Positions 12,601-24,300 of a stretch of 64,000 bases of DNA are shown piece by piece (the stretch's first letter is position 1; each line of letters opens with the position of its first letter). Origin of the DNA: Rhynchonema sp. JSB1_4 (taxonomy: Eukaryota > Nematoda > Chromadorea > Monhysterida > Xyalidae); assembly GCA_030248065.1 (NCBI GenBank), contig JASAMV010000726.1, positions 1 to 64,000 of the forward strand, read 5' to 3'. The translations under genes were made by a program, and so were the position numbers. The notes below the pieces were generated by a model. That model was not told where the DNA came from and made no database searches. It saw nothing but the letters and a program-made list of their open reading frames with translations.

Positions 12601-14024
12601 AAACGGCAGACAATATTGCGACCAACTTTTCGAGGTCACACTCCACGTCACCAAAAGTGCACTCTAGTATGATGTCTTCCACGTTGTAACCACGATCATC
12701 AACCTAAAAAAATTTGAAAGATTTTATTTTTTGTGCATTTTTCTAACGACCAGTCAATTCAATTGGCCCATTTCTGGCCGAGTTTGCTCTATGTTACCGA
12801 CAGGTTTCGAACCCGTTGCGCTTGCGAGCCACAAAACAATAAATAGACCACTGAGCCACATACACCAACCTCAGCGTCCGTCCATGCATTGGCCAAATAT
12901 GTCATGATCTCAAACGCGTGATTGACCATTTGCAGATTGTCTGTTTGATTCTGAAATGTGGATTTTCAAAGGTTTGATATGTATGGAAAACAGATCGATA
13001 AGGGTTAGAAACTTGGTCATAAAATAAAGAAAAGTGACTAAATTCTCACATTGAATTGGAATACGTCAGTGTAAGAGGTGACCTCTTTGAACGTGGCAGC
13101 TTCTTCGAATGCTAGCAACTGAAAAAAATGCAAGCTGTGGTATTTTTTAAACATCCAAAATATTTTTTATAAAAATACAGAATTTTACCATTTGCTGCAT
13201 TTGCGTGTCGGCTACGGCCTGCGAGTATTTGTACGGGTTCGCATTACAGATGGTAACCGCCGGGAAGATACGCTCCTCACTTTCGATCTGGAAAAAGTTT
13301 TTTTTTGCATTTTTACTCCTGCATTCTGTCTGGGCCCGGTTTCTGTCAAGATCAAGCGCCATGGATATTCGCACTGCCGCATGCATTTTTATGCGCAGCA
13401 AATGATGTTTCACGCTGAGAATAAGATCTGGAGGTTTTCTGGAGGTTATTTGGCCAGAGATGTTCGCACCGATGAGGCCTGGCACCTCGCCCGTCCGTGA
13501 AAACAGACCGACACGGGCAAGACTCACGGCTGATATACATTTTTTGACACCACTGTGTATAGCTTCATTTGTAGTGCAACACACATAAACCGATCACCAA
13601 ACTCCAACCTTTGATCGTAGAACAGCTATGCTTAAAGGTAAAGTTCTGGGTGTTTTATTTGGAAATTTTCTGTTTATTTTGTGAGAGATCTCATTTTCAA
13701 CACTTCCACAGAGACCGCTGTAATAGATGTTGCGCACTGGTCGAGACAACGAATCCACTTTTAAGTCCCAAGGGCTCCATTCACGGGGTTGGGGGGGGGG
13801 AGGGGTGTTGAAACGGAAAACTCCGGCATGCGAATAATAAATGTACGAGACTTACCGAAGTTGACACACTGATTCCATAGGCGAAGAACGATATGGTGAG
13901 CGTGTACAACGCCAAATAGCAGAACGCCGCAAATGAACACAGCCAAATTGTGCTCCAAATAATGCGCACCGTCCAGTTACGTGACGCGCCGATTTGCGGC
14001 AGCCCATGCGCGGACGTCCAACCA
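9640..14024 (-). CDS. DEG/ENaC (degenerin/ASIC-type) sodium channel
   Basis: Fifteen exons join in phase: 14024-13856, 13287-13189, 13118-13050, 12950-12870, 12703-12627, 12291-12191, 12023-11863, 11467-11309, 11236-11155, 11077-10987, 10872-10815, 10734-10622, 10406-10325, 10275-10081, 9768-9640. The first visible exon has the pre-TM1 His-Gly gating motif (SAHGLPQI) and TM1. Next come FPAVTICNANPYKYS, DPLYGNCWQFN, the palm/finger segment FLPLTEQASFRIVLHEPG, and Cys-rich CGCADPRF and CDCPQLC. After these come AYWPS, the pre-TM2 segment VHIYYESMSYQKYSE, and TM2 with GLWLGFSVITIVEIFG. TM2 contains the G-x-S selectivity-filter region in the form GFS. The tail is acidic (SDDDSDSDVDD). About 555 residues are visible. 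The extreme N-terminal exon(s), which should end in phase 2, were not identified. It is expected to be a plasma-membrane Na+ channel of neurons, muscle or epithelium. The exact subfamily is not resolved. Confidence 0.93.
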
Positions 14025-15300
14025 CTGTAAATAACCAGTGACAATAAAAGTTGGTAGGTCTGCCTTTATTTGGATCCTATCCACAAGCTTTTTGTGAGCT
14101 CAGTGGTCAGGGAAACATGAGTCTTTTTGGCCGTGTTGTTGTTCTCAGAAGCTCCATCACGCACGGCTTCCCTCCGTGGAATATATCAGCTATGGCATAT
14201 CCATGTGTGAAAATAGTGTGACTGCAGCATGCGGACAAAGTCACGCGCAAAACATACGAATTTCGAACTGTTTCGCAAGCAAAAAAGAGAACACTAACGT
14301 TCATGATTTGCACGTGGTTTTTCTCTGAGGATTGTTCGGCGCAGCTGTAAAGCTGGAGCCAGCCAACTTCAAAAAAAGTTGTCTCATGAGCACCTTGATG
14401 GGCTGTACTTCGCACAAAAAATGACTATTATACGGTGTAGATCAGGGCCCTGTCAATCACAAAACCGTCTGCGGTGCACTGCCGTGAACCCCAAATGCTC
14501 CGTCCCAACTTTGTGGGATGAATGAAACATGAGGGCCCCGACAGACGTCCCTCGATGCAAGCGCACTGTGGCACGGATTCAAATTTACGAAAGCTTTCGC
14601 GCCAAGGATGGCAAAAAGATCATCGTTCATTATCCTTACCTGAAATCAACAAGCAGTCCAGCGACTCCCATAATTGTTTCGCGTTATTAGAATTCTTTTA
14701 TTTGATATTCTCTGCAAAAGCAAAAGATGACAAGAATGACTAATCTTACACACGTTTAAATGGCGCAAGCCACCGCGTGCCAATCTTTGTTGCTTGCGTG
14801 CGCAGTGGGCCATAAAAAATTAAAGTTTTTCAATGTTCAGCTACTGTCGTGTGCCATCAAGCATAACATTAGGGGCCATTGTCTTCCAAAGGCATACTAG
14901 CATAACTAAAACTCGCGGATGGCAAGGTATACTAGGTACACTTGATTAAAAATGACATCGGTAATATCGTACTTTATTGAGATTGCCCTCCTCTTTCCTT
15001 GATAGAAACGGAAGAAAACAAAGTTTCCCAAAGCCTCTGACGCTATAATAATGGGGCAAAACAAATGCCCCATTGATTTACACCTCTTTTGGATGCTACA
15101 AATGGGCAAAAACCGTATGATATCATGAGGGCATGTAGTTTCACAATCTAAAAAAATCAAGCACCTTTGAGAAATCCACCTGCGGGCTTTGTTGATGTGT
15201 CCCTTGATTCAAATGATAAAGAACACAATTATCGTTCATCTGCGATGGACCACAAGGCGAACCAGCAACTACAGCAGTGTTTTCAGTCAATGTGTACTGA
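14025..15300. other. No supported gene; probable site of missing channel 5' exon
   Basis: The N-terminal exon of the sodium channel should lie here on the minus strand. A frame at 14415-14107 contains a possible donor after HVQIMN, but its phase (0) does not match the phase 2 that is needed. Otherwise I see only low-complexity and unique non-coding sequence. Confidence 0.4.
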
Positions 15301-15309
15301 ATATCGGCA

Positions 15310-15705
15310 CGTTTACGTAACGTGGGCTTGTGACGTTGTTGTTTGCTGATCATTCTGATCTTCACTCCCGTTTTGTTGCGTAGTTCCCCACGTACAGCAC
15401 CTGTCACAATGGCGCGCGCTCGCTTTGCCAACAATCTGCTGAACTTAACTGCTCAGCTTCCTGTTTCTCTTTTTCGCGTCGTGAAACGCATCTTTTCAGG
15501 GGCATGCTGGCCGGGCAGTTGATCCAAAGTGTGTCTGGCTCTTGTGATGTGACACCCCATCAGGTCTCCAAACATGTGCATATAGAGTTTGCAGAGAACG
15601 GACGCCATTACGATACGCTGTTCTACACGGGAAAAGGCGCGCAACAAAACGAGAGTGAAGTCCACAACAATCAACAAAACAGCAAAATCACAAGCACACG
15701 TGTAT
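15310..15705. repeat. Diverged inverted repeat
   Basis: The segment around 15322-15385 (ending CACTCCCGTTTTGTTGCG) is the imperfect inverse of about 15640-15703 (starting GCGCAACAAAACGAGAGTG). The intervening 250 bp is unique. It looks like a decayed fold-back transposon. Confidence 0.5.
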
Positions 15706-15879
15706 AGGCGTGTCGTGCCGCATTTGATAACGTGTGTGCCAACCGACAAACGTTGCAACGTGTCGGTGACGTTGCGTTGTATCGTTCAGTGAAATCCACG
15801 CGTTCTAGATTTTCATTTCTCACTGAGCGTATTTTCACAGGCTACATACTTTACACAGCTTCACCCATCATCATCAACA

Positions 15880-18077
15880 ATGATGCTTTCACCACAATCG
15901 TTTGTCAAGACAATTGCCGCTGTGGTTTCGTGCGTGTGCACGGTATCAGTGGTGTGGTCGGTAAGTGAATTCATACTGTAGGTTTTTTTAGTCAATTACA
16001 CGGCTTCGCTTCCGTATTTGGGCTCTTAAATTCACTTCGATTTAAATGCTGCTTTTTTCCTTCACTGAATTTCTCACTATCCTTATTGAAAAAGTCACGT
16101 GTCCAATACAGATCACATCCGATCCGATCACCAACCTTGATTTCGCTCAGCGAAGTCTAATTCAAGCTCGTTTTTCTAAAAAAACGAGATGTCGTTTGGC
16201 CCATTTTTCCAGTGATAGCGACGAAAAGTCAAGCCCTTGAGCCATATCAAGTTTGAAGGCATATTCAGGGCAAACGGCAAAGTAAAGACTGTTAGAGATG
16301 TATCTTACGATGGAGTCGGAGTACAAGGCAACTCCATCATGAAGTGAAGCTCAAACAAAATATTTGTCTTTGCCTTGCCGCTGCCGTTCACGTGCCTCCG
16401 GCAAACATACGGCGTTTTGCAGTTGCTCAGAGATGTGCTGTGGCCGGCGGAGGACTCGACCGCACGTTTCGCGTTGTTTGTTGTTGTTCTCGGCCTGTTC
16501 ACAGCGACAACAACATTCACCATTTCTCTGGTGAGTTCACGTAGTTGGTTTGCTTGAAATATTAGTTGCAGTCAATTTATAAATTTGGCGGAGGTTGTGA
16601 GCTTTTCGCCATTTGCCCCACGCTTAGTTATGGTACTTGGCCAATGTGTCGAAACGTGCTTTACTACTCAGGAAAATTTTTGGATGGACTCTTGCATAAT
16701 CATTGTGCGACCAATAGATGCGGTTACCAACTTTAGACATAGTTTTTTTTCAATGTCCGCAGTCCGCATTGCCTGGCTGATCTCTTCGTTATCTCCGCAC
16801 CTTGCGCAAGAACTCATGATCTTCACTTTCTCAGGTATATTTCCGACACGTGTTTCGAAGGCGTTGTAAATGTCGTCGTGCCGTAGATCAGGTGAGGTCA
16901 TTTGCGTTCCTGGTTGACTTGGTTTTTTTGCTACCAAGCGAAGTGTATGCGAACAGAAACAAACAAGCATCACACATCACGTTTTTTTGTTATCATGAAC
17001 GACTGTTTTTCTTCATTGGTCAACGAAAGTATAGTAAATTTCCAAATTCGCTGCCGCACACTAAAATACGCCCCATAGTTAATATCCAGATATAAACCCG
17101 AAAATCAACTGTTGAAACATTCCGGCAGCAGACACACGTGCAGCTTGCCAGCCAGTCGTGCAGCTGTGCGCAATGTTTCAGAACTGCGCGTGGTTAGCTT
17201 TCGGGTTTATACGTGGACATTAACTATGGGGCGTATTTTAGTGTGCGGCAGCGAATTTAGAAATTTACTATAGTGGTTCTGGACTTTGGGCAGCTAATAG
17301 TCGAAAAGCCTGTACTGCTGTGCCGCTTCATCGGTTTCCCGTGCGGCTGAAGTTTCGATCCATAGGCCAGCGAAAACGAAAAGTACAGTACATATAACAG
17401 CATGAGCCTGATTTCGGAGGCGGGAGATTAGTGAAACATTCATGCGTGGTTGCTATAATGTAAGAACTGTTACACGTTGTAGAATACAAGGTGGGGCACG
17501 AGATTTTGTCCTACCGCGTCCGTAAAGTGCCGGTTTGACTGTCCTTCCAGGCACTCACGCAACTGAGCAACCAAGAACGCGCATTGGTATCGATTGGAGT
17601 TGAGGACGAAATACGGAATCAAATGGGAAAAATGCTGATGAAGTTACTGTTTCAACAAATATTTAGAAATATCGGTATTGACGACACATTCAGGTTGGTG
17701 TTGTCGGAAGACATGATAGTTGGGGATAGCAGCGATTATCAACATTGACGGTACTCTGATGTTTTACTGACAATAGTATTTCACAGGCACAGGCCACCAT
17801 TGCGCCGACGGCGCGAGCTGCACAGAATAATGCCTTCAGAACAAATCATTGCCTTTTCAGGGACTTCTTTCCAAAGCACAAACGCATGTACCAACAGATG
17901 GTCGCATGCGTGCAAGATCGACTGAGTATGAAATTCAGCCAGAAGCAGTTGGACGAGATGTTCAACAAGGCGGACGGCAAGGAGCCACTCATCTTTGAGT
18001 GGCATCATCAGGAGTTTGCTCGTCAACAGGAGAAGCGTGCAGCCAAGAAAGACGACACCCCGAAAAAGTGTGATTAA
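15880..18077 (+). CDS. Unrecognised small two-TM protein
   Basis: Four exons join in consistent phase: 15880-15960, 16423-16530, 17551-17693 and 17861-18077, giving 182 residues. The N-terminus MMLSPQSFVKTIAAVVSCVC is a signal sequence or first membrane helix. Exon 2 ends in a second helix (FALFVVVLGLFTATTTFTIS). Exons 3 and 4 form a soluble, helical, charged domain (QLSNQERALVSIGVEDEIRN; KFSQKQLDEMFNKADGKEPL) ending KKDDTPKKCD. Acceptors are good (TTTTGCAG, CCTTCCAG, CTTTTCAG). Donors are GTAAGT, GTGAGT and GTTGGT. I recognise no family. An open segment at 16118-16238 after a plausible acceptor was left out because no in-phase donor was found. The topology suggests a membrane protein with a cytosolic or luminal C-terminal domain. 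Confidence 0.6.
17030..17272. mobile_element. Fold-back MITE, family A, copy 1
   Basis: It is a near-perfect palindrome from TATAGTAAATTT to AAATTTACTATA. The arms carry CGCTGCCGCACACTAAAATA and CGCCCCATAGTTAAT. The loop holds GTTGAAACATTCC and GCAATGTTTCAG. It lies in intron 2 of the unrecognised two-TM gene. A second copy is at about 26285-26512. Confidence 0.85.
17375..17505. mobile_element. Partial family B MITE
   Basis: It shares AGCATGAGCC(T/C)GATTTCG, GTGAAACATTCAT(G/A)CGTGG and AGAATACAA-G-GGGGCA with the full copies at 18731 and 30645, but lacks a clear right terminus. Confidence 0.55.
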
Positions 18078-18730
18078 GTTTTGGTAGCGTGACTTTGTTT
18101 AATGACCGTTTATTTTAGCATAAAAGCAACCGGGAGATGTGATTGAAAATGATAAAATCATTCTACAGGATACAATCAGGAAATACATATATATAATGAT
18201 CATGAGAAAGTGGAACAAAATAATGCAAAAATCGATTGATTTCATGTCAACGAGCATAAAAGCATGTTTGGTGAATGTTTGTTTTCGGCCATTTTTTACG
18301 AAGTGGAGACCAGGCATTAGAAACATAGATTTGATAATTTAATTTCCAATTGGGTGCTCAGTGATGTTTCACGGAGCGAATACATTTTGTCATGAGAAGA
18401 AAACCTATAAAAAGTTTGAAACCCATGCAAAGCAGAAGCTGAGTCAATCCCAGATGAATGTGATGCAAAGCATTGTGAGAAATGCCGTGTGTGATGCATG
18501 TCAAGCTTGCTAAACTAAGCTACACTACACTACAAAGCCAGGCGCGAAGGTAAAATTACAGGCGCGAGCCCATCACTATTTGCGATATTTTTCCAATGCC
18601 CGCGGAAGGAAAACTATCGGTTCCTTATTCTGGCTTCTAAAAAACGTTTTTACGCTTTATTGCAGGAAAAAATGTTTTCAGGCTCGCGCGGTTTGACACA
18701 AAATTCAACACTTGAACTGGAGAAACGGTA

Positions 18731-18920
18731 TAGGCAAACTACGCCAACACGAGCCCGATTTCGCAGCTGGCAGAATAGTGAAACATTCATACGTGGCTGC
18801 TGATTTGGCAAATGTTATACGTTGAAGAATACAAAGCAGAGCATGATGATTTTCTCTTTCTATTTGTTTGGAATACACACTACCTTCGAAATCGGGCTCG
18901 TGTTGGCGTAGTTTGCCTTT
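18731..18920. mobile_element. Fold-back MITE, family B, copy 1
   Basis: The inverted ends are AGGCAAACTACGCCAACACG and CGTGTTGGCGTAGTTTGCCT. The interior contains GTGAAACATTCATACGTGG and a T-rich segment. It closely matches 30645-30833. Confidence 0.85.
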
Positions 18921-18943
18921 ACACTCGTATAAATTCGTTCAGA

Positions 18944-19110
18944 TATCGGTCGCATAATGACTTTATAAGAATTCGTCAAATTTTTGGGACAGTGACGTTG
19001 CGTTGCGCGATCGCACACAAACCATGCAGTCACCAAAATGTTTCAGATTCGCAGCAACGTGGGTGCTCTGCTAGATTATTTTCAGATAAACGTTTCGTAG
19101 ACCCGGATAA
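18944..19110. mobile_element. Truncated family C MITE
   Basis: It shares TCGGTCGCATAATGACTTTATAAGAATTCGTCAAAT, GCGTTGCGCGATCGCACACA and AAAATGTTTCAGATTCGC with family C copies at 20746 and 36038, but lacks the second terminal repeat. Confidence 0.55.
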
Positions 19111-19587
19111 ACCAGGCTTGATTTGATGAATTCATATATATCGTCATTGCGTCCAATATCAATTATTACCAATTCCACGATGCAGATGTGATAGGCGAAT
19201 TAGGCGGTTCGCAAAAGAGAGGATTCGATGGACCAACCAAGCGGTTTGTTATCAACCTTCCACGACGAAACAACACAACCTTCAAGCGCCATTTCTCAGT
19301 GAATTGTTTTATTCATCAGGTATCCGATGTCCTTGAAAAGCACCGATTGGGATCATTTCACTTCGTTATTTTGCCACATAAATTCATAAACTTACGTAAT
19401 CCTGCAACTGAAGATTATACAAGTTATTGCAAAATAAGCTTTCCGTCGTGAATCAAGCGAATACGCTGTTAAGCCAGCAAACTGTGTTGCATCCAGAAAT
19501 GTTTCATGGTTTGCATGAAGTCAGCGAATAACTAAAACAACGCTGATATGATAAGAAACTGTTCCAACTTCGAAAACCAGGTGCATA

Positions 19588-20709
19588 GTTTTTTTTAGAC
19601 ACTTTTTAGGTGCAATTTGCACCTAAAAAATCAGAATTGCACCTAAAAATTCAGTGTTAGGTGCAAGGTTGCACCTAAAATTTTGCTTAATTTAGCATTT
19701 ATATAGCATCTTTTAAGGTTGGAAAGCTTAGAAACAAAAAAATGCGCTGCGCGGCTTTTCATTCCTTCCAATAAATTCCATCGAAGCATTTGGTCGACAT
19801 CGACAAAAAATATTGATCTGATTGATTGATTTCGTACACAGTTAGTATGTACCTGGTGTGCTGGTGATAAGATTCAAAACAAATACATGCTGTACTAGGA
19901 TCAGTGTAGTTCCTGGTCCGGCGAGGCGGTTAGTGAACCTACCCACTTTGTCGGTGCGGCGGTTAGTGTACCTCCCTGTGGGGAGAAGGAGGGGGGAAGA
20001 CCAAAATTCAGGAAAACGTCCTTCTTTGAGGTCAATAATTAGACATATTTTTGCCCTTTTTTGGAAAAAAATTCTCGATAAATAGGGTATTTTGACGACT
20101 TTTGACAACATTGACCTGAAAATTACCCATCTTAGGCCTAAAAATGCCCATCTTGGGCTAAAAATGCCTATTTTAGGCAAAAATTGCGGCGGTTAGTGTA
20201 CCTGGTGCGGCGGTCAGTGTACTAGTGTACCTTGGTCGCGGCGGTTAATGTACCTTAGGAGGGGACCCCCTCCCCCCAGGAACTACACTGACTAGAACCA
20301 GCGCAGAGCATGACAACAGTGTTAGATACCCACACAAAGTAAATGAACAGCGAAAGTAATTGATTCGTACGTGACTCCCAAATGTGGATATGGTGACATG
20401 AAAATTTTACTGTTTCGTTTTCTTCTCAATCGGTTCTCAATAATGAAACTAGTACAAAATGTGCTACAAAATGTTGAACTTTCCCTGAAAAGTTTGCTTT
20501 TGCTAAAGGAAAAGGCATTCATTGCTTTACAACTTTATTGAACTTCTAAAAGCACGCAATTAGCATTGAACACACAACCTGGCAAAAAAGCCTAAAATTG
20601 GCGTTTTTTGTCCAAAATAGGGGTTGCACCTACTTTGGCCAGCTTGCACCTAAAAATTGGGGGGTTGCACCTAAGTTGCACCTAGTGAATTTTGAAAAAA
20701 AAAACCCTG
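19588..20709. mobile_element. Composite element flanked by a 12-bp direct repeat
   Basis: ACCAGGTGCATA occurs exactly at 19576-19587 and 20710-20721. The inner ends are T-rich on the left (GTTTTTTTTAGAC) and AAAAAAACCCTG on the right. Both subterminal regions carry many TTGCACCTAAAA units. A GC-rich inner block (about 19903-20292) is bounded by AGTGTAGTTCCTGG and its inverse. It contains repeated GCGGCGGTTAGTGTACCT units, probably a nested element. No protein gene is seen. Confidence 0.55.
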
Positions 20710-20745
20710 ACCAGGTGCATACTGTGGGAACGCAACCCAATGTTA

Positions 20746-21017
20746 TTGGTCGCACAATGGCCATATAAGAATTCATCAAATCAATCCTGATTGTCACGTC
20801 CAGTCACTCTTAACCACTGTGCTATTTGTGATTCTCGCGAAACATTTTAAGCTGAAAATAATCTAGCAGATCAACCACGTAGCCACAGGTGAAACATTCT
20901 CTTTACTACATGCCTTGAGTGCGATCACGCAACGCAAAGTCATTGCCCAGTCACTTTCCCGCTTTACGATTCAGGAAAAAAATTTGACCAATTCTTATAA
21001 AGTCATGGTGCGAGCAA
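20746..21017. mobile_element. Tc1/mariner-like MITE, family C, copy 1
   Basis: The inverted ends are TTGGTCGCACAATGGCCATA and TATAAAGTCATGGTGCGAGCAA-type, with TA on each side. The arms include AAGAATTCATCAAAT. The interior has GGTGAAACATTCTC. It closely matches 36038-36311. Confidence 0.85.
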
Positions 21018-21060
21018 TACTATGGCACGTTTCTAATTTCGTCACCTCATGCATTTTTAG

Positions 21061-21249
21061 ACGCACGGAAACTCCATTTCGAAGTCGAGGCAGGCAACAA
21101 GCTCAACGCACAGTCAACAAGCCACGCAGCTGACACACACAGCTTGTGTGACTGAAACATTCGAAACGCACACGAGCCAGCTGCGTGGCTTGTTGACTGT
21201 GTGTTAAGCTGGTTGCCTGCCTCGACTTCGAACGGGAGTTTCCCTGCGT
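21061..21249. mobile_element. Fold-back hairpin element
   Basis: The left arm (CGCACGGAAACTCC...CAGTCAACAAGCCACGCAGCTG) and right arm (CAGCTGCGTGGCTTGTTGACTG...GGAGTTTCCCTGCG) are inverse over about 80 nt. The loop contains GACTGAAACATTCGAAAC. It lies about 120 bp 3' of the GFM2 stop codon. Confidence 0.85.
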
Positions 21250-21368
21250 ATGTAAAAAAGCATGAGGCAACGAAACTAGAAATTTACTATTTTATTCTAA
21301 TCCACTACTATACATATATACAAAAAAGCACCACTCAACATCTGATCACTGATTTTGCATTATCGTTG

Positions 21369-24300
21369 TCATCTCATGTAGCCCATCTCATGCATCAACT
21401 TGTGCTGCGCCTGTACGTCCACCCGTCTATATCCATGTTTGTGCATGTGCAACGCTACCGTACCACTGGACGTGCGTCGAACAGTAGCTGCCCAGCCAAC
21501 CAGCTCGCTCAACGGAACCAGTGCACGGATGCCCATGAAACGCTCACTGGTTGTGTCGGACGACGGGACTGATGCCTGTTGGCAGAACGGCTGTGTATTT
21601 GAGAGTGCCCGGCCCCAAACGTAGGAGAATATTCCTTGTTCGACCACTGTTACGAAATCTACAAAAATACAACTAATCGTATGTTTGAAGTGCGCGATGT
21701 TTTCTCTGTGGTTGTGGTCGATTTGATACATGGTTGTTGTGAGAGTTATGACACGCGTTACCACATAAACAGCAATCAGCAGAAGAAGCCAGCTTGTTTA
21801 TGCTGTTTATGTGGTAACGCGTGTCATAACTCTCACAACAACCAACTAATCGTATCTATCCACCACCCCTGCCAACCTCCTGTATCTGCGCCCTTCTTTG
21901 TCCGAGTTCAGCAATCAATTGTTCAAATCCAACCGAATGTTCAGTCATTCGCATTTCCACCAACATGATTGGCTCTGTGAAATAAGCAAATGAGCCTGAT
22001 TTCATTTACATTTCGAAAAATAGCAAAACGCTTCCGGGTCACGCACGTGTGAAAGTTAAGCCAGCTCACGGGCACCCGTTGTATGCTTCTACTAATGATT
22101 GCTCATTATCACATGTGAAACATCAGCTGGCCTCGTACCTCAGCACCAGTTGTGTGCGTTTGATGACCAGAGACAGCTGATGTCGTCGTGGTTTCACAGC
22201 ACAAAACACCGGATAATTATAAAAAAATTAATCCAACAAAAAACATCCGCATTTTCCAACCGAGTAATCCCATATTGATGTTTTTCATCATATCAGCCAC
22301 ACAGTGACTGGCACAAGCACTCAACAACGCTGCGGACACTCGGCCGGAAGCGTCGATGTGCGATAGCGTGACGTCAACGTTCTTAAATGACGATTGGTTT
22401 TTCTCATGAATTTGATTGGTGTATTAAATACGCATTTAAGCACGAGCACAAACTTTTCAGCATTTCTTCTACATACGCTGGATCTGAAACATTTTTGGCC
22501 GCAAGTCAAGTCATCGAGCGCCGACACCGTCAATCTTACCTGCTTGATTCGTCTGGTTACATCAGTGTTTTGAAGCATCCCTCACTATATTTAAGCAGTC
22601 AAAGGCAAACTGTTGTTCAATCTACACGTAAAGAGCTTTTCTAACGCACTCTAGGTGTTATGGTCTCCACTTAAATTGAAATCGGGCGCCAAGAATTTCA
22701 CAGTTTAAATTCAAGTACTTCAATGATTTCGGCCAATTCTTGGTTGCCAGAACGGCTTTTTGGCACTTTTGAAACTCGAGGTGCCCGTAGCAATTGAGCT
22801 CCATGTGAAACAAAGACAACTCTTGACAGCTCACCGATATGTTCATTACGGACGGGGCGAGCTCGAGCTGTACCACTGTACCACAAACAAAAAGCAAAAC
22901 ACTCCGTTCCCAGCCCAGTCCAGTCACTAACCATAACCTGCCCGCCCAACAACGGTCCCTGCACCAACGCCAGCGCGCAGCCTTTGTTGATCGCCGTCTG
23001 CCAGTCTCGGCGCAATTTGGCCAGGTTCGGATCTGCGTCCGGACTTTGACTGAGGATTATGTGCTTGAACGACGTTGAGGCTGGAAATGTGTTGCCCGGA
23101 GAATGCCAAATAATTTCAGTCTTTCCGAATAAGTCCCATCTATGGACATTTTCAATGTTGCTTCAATAATGCTTGTTCGCAGTGCGGTTACGCGGCAAAC
23201 ATTTTTTTTGAAATCGCATTTGAATGAATGTGTTCAACAAAATGTAGCGGTAATTGAGAACCGATGTAGGTCGCCGCGCACCAAGGAAACGAAACGGCCC
23301 AAGTTTCTACAAGGACAGCTGGAAATGTTTAGCCAACACCACTAATGAAACGATGAGTGCATGAACAAACTGCTTTTTGTGCGGACTGCGGCACGCATAA
23401 ACATGAAAATCTTTCTGCAAAAAGAAAAAGACGGCAAAAAAGAAAAGGAAGGGGGAGTTCTCAAAAACAGCGCAGCACAGTCAGGCGCGTGGGTATAACG
23501 GTTTTCTGCCAGACACTTTGCCAACCCGTTGGCCATGCTCACACCAAACAAACAGGCCACCAAACAAACTGGCTTATAGTAATGTCGTCAAATCATGTCA
23601 TCACATTTTGTCCTCAAATCACATGTTCGCGCTCATTTGGGGCTCATGCATTATTGCTTGTTCTATGACAGTACCGTATTTGACATGATTTGACGACAAA
23701 ATTATTAGCCGGCCATCTAGGGGGTTGCCGTTTTTTTGAAAAAATTCGACACAGATGGCCGCTCTGTAATAGCTCGCTCAACTCTACCAGAACAGAACTA
23801 CCTCCCTAAACCTAAAGTGGCCCACCTTGGTTCGGTTGTATGTCCAATGTCAGCTCACAGTGCATTGTGCGTCCATCATGTGTCTCAGTCATTCGATGTT
23901 TCATTTGTGCGCCTTCCAACGGCACCTCTTTGTAGCTGACCTGTAGCGGACCGAGGAAAACGTTCAGTTTCCAATCCTCTGACAGACGAGCCTGCAAGGA
24001 AATACCAGTCGAAATTTTCAAAGATTGACAATTGTTTTCGTCTCCACCACCAGCGCTGTGGCGCCAAAAATCGGGGCGGACACCGGGATAATGTACCGGG
24101 GCGGATACATAAAGTACAAATTGCGCGCGGCGAGCAATTTTTTGCACTTTTGAGCTAATTTTAGTCGATTTCCAGCCATTTTCGACCAAAAACTGGTAGT
24201 CTCGAAGCGAAATCCGGGCGGATACTGTACGTTTGGGGAACCCCAGCCCCACCCATGTGTATAATACCACATGCAAACAAACATATTTACCCTGATCACT

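Noticed and set aside
16118..16238. Possible extra exon of the two-TM gene after ATACAG
   Set aside because: Open in only one phase, and no donor keeps the frame into the well-supported exon at 16423.
16668..16973. Minus-strand 101-codon frame
   Set aside because: Antisense to an intron of the two-TM gene, with no recognised domain or splice signals.
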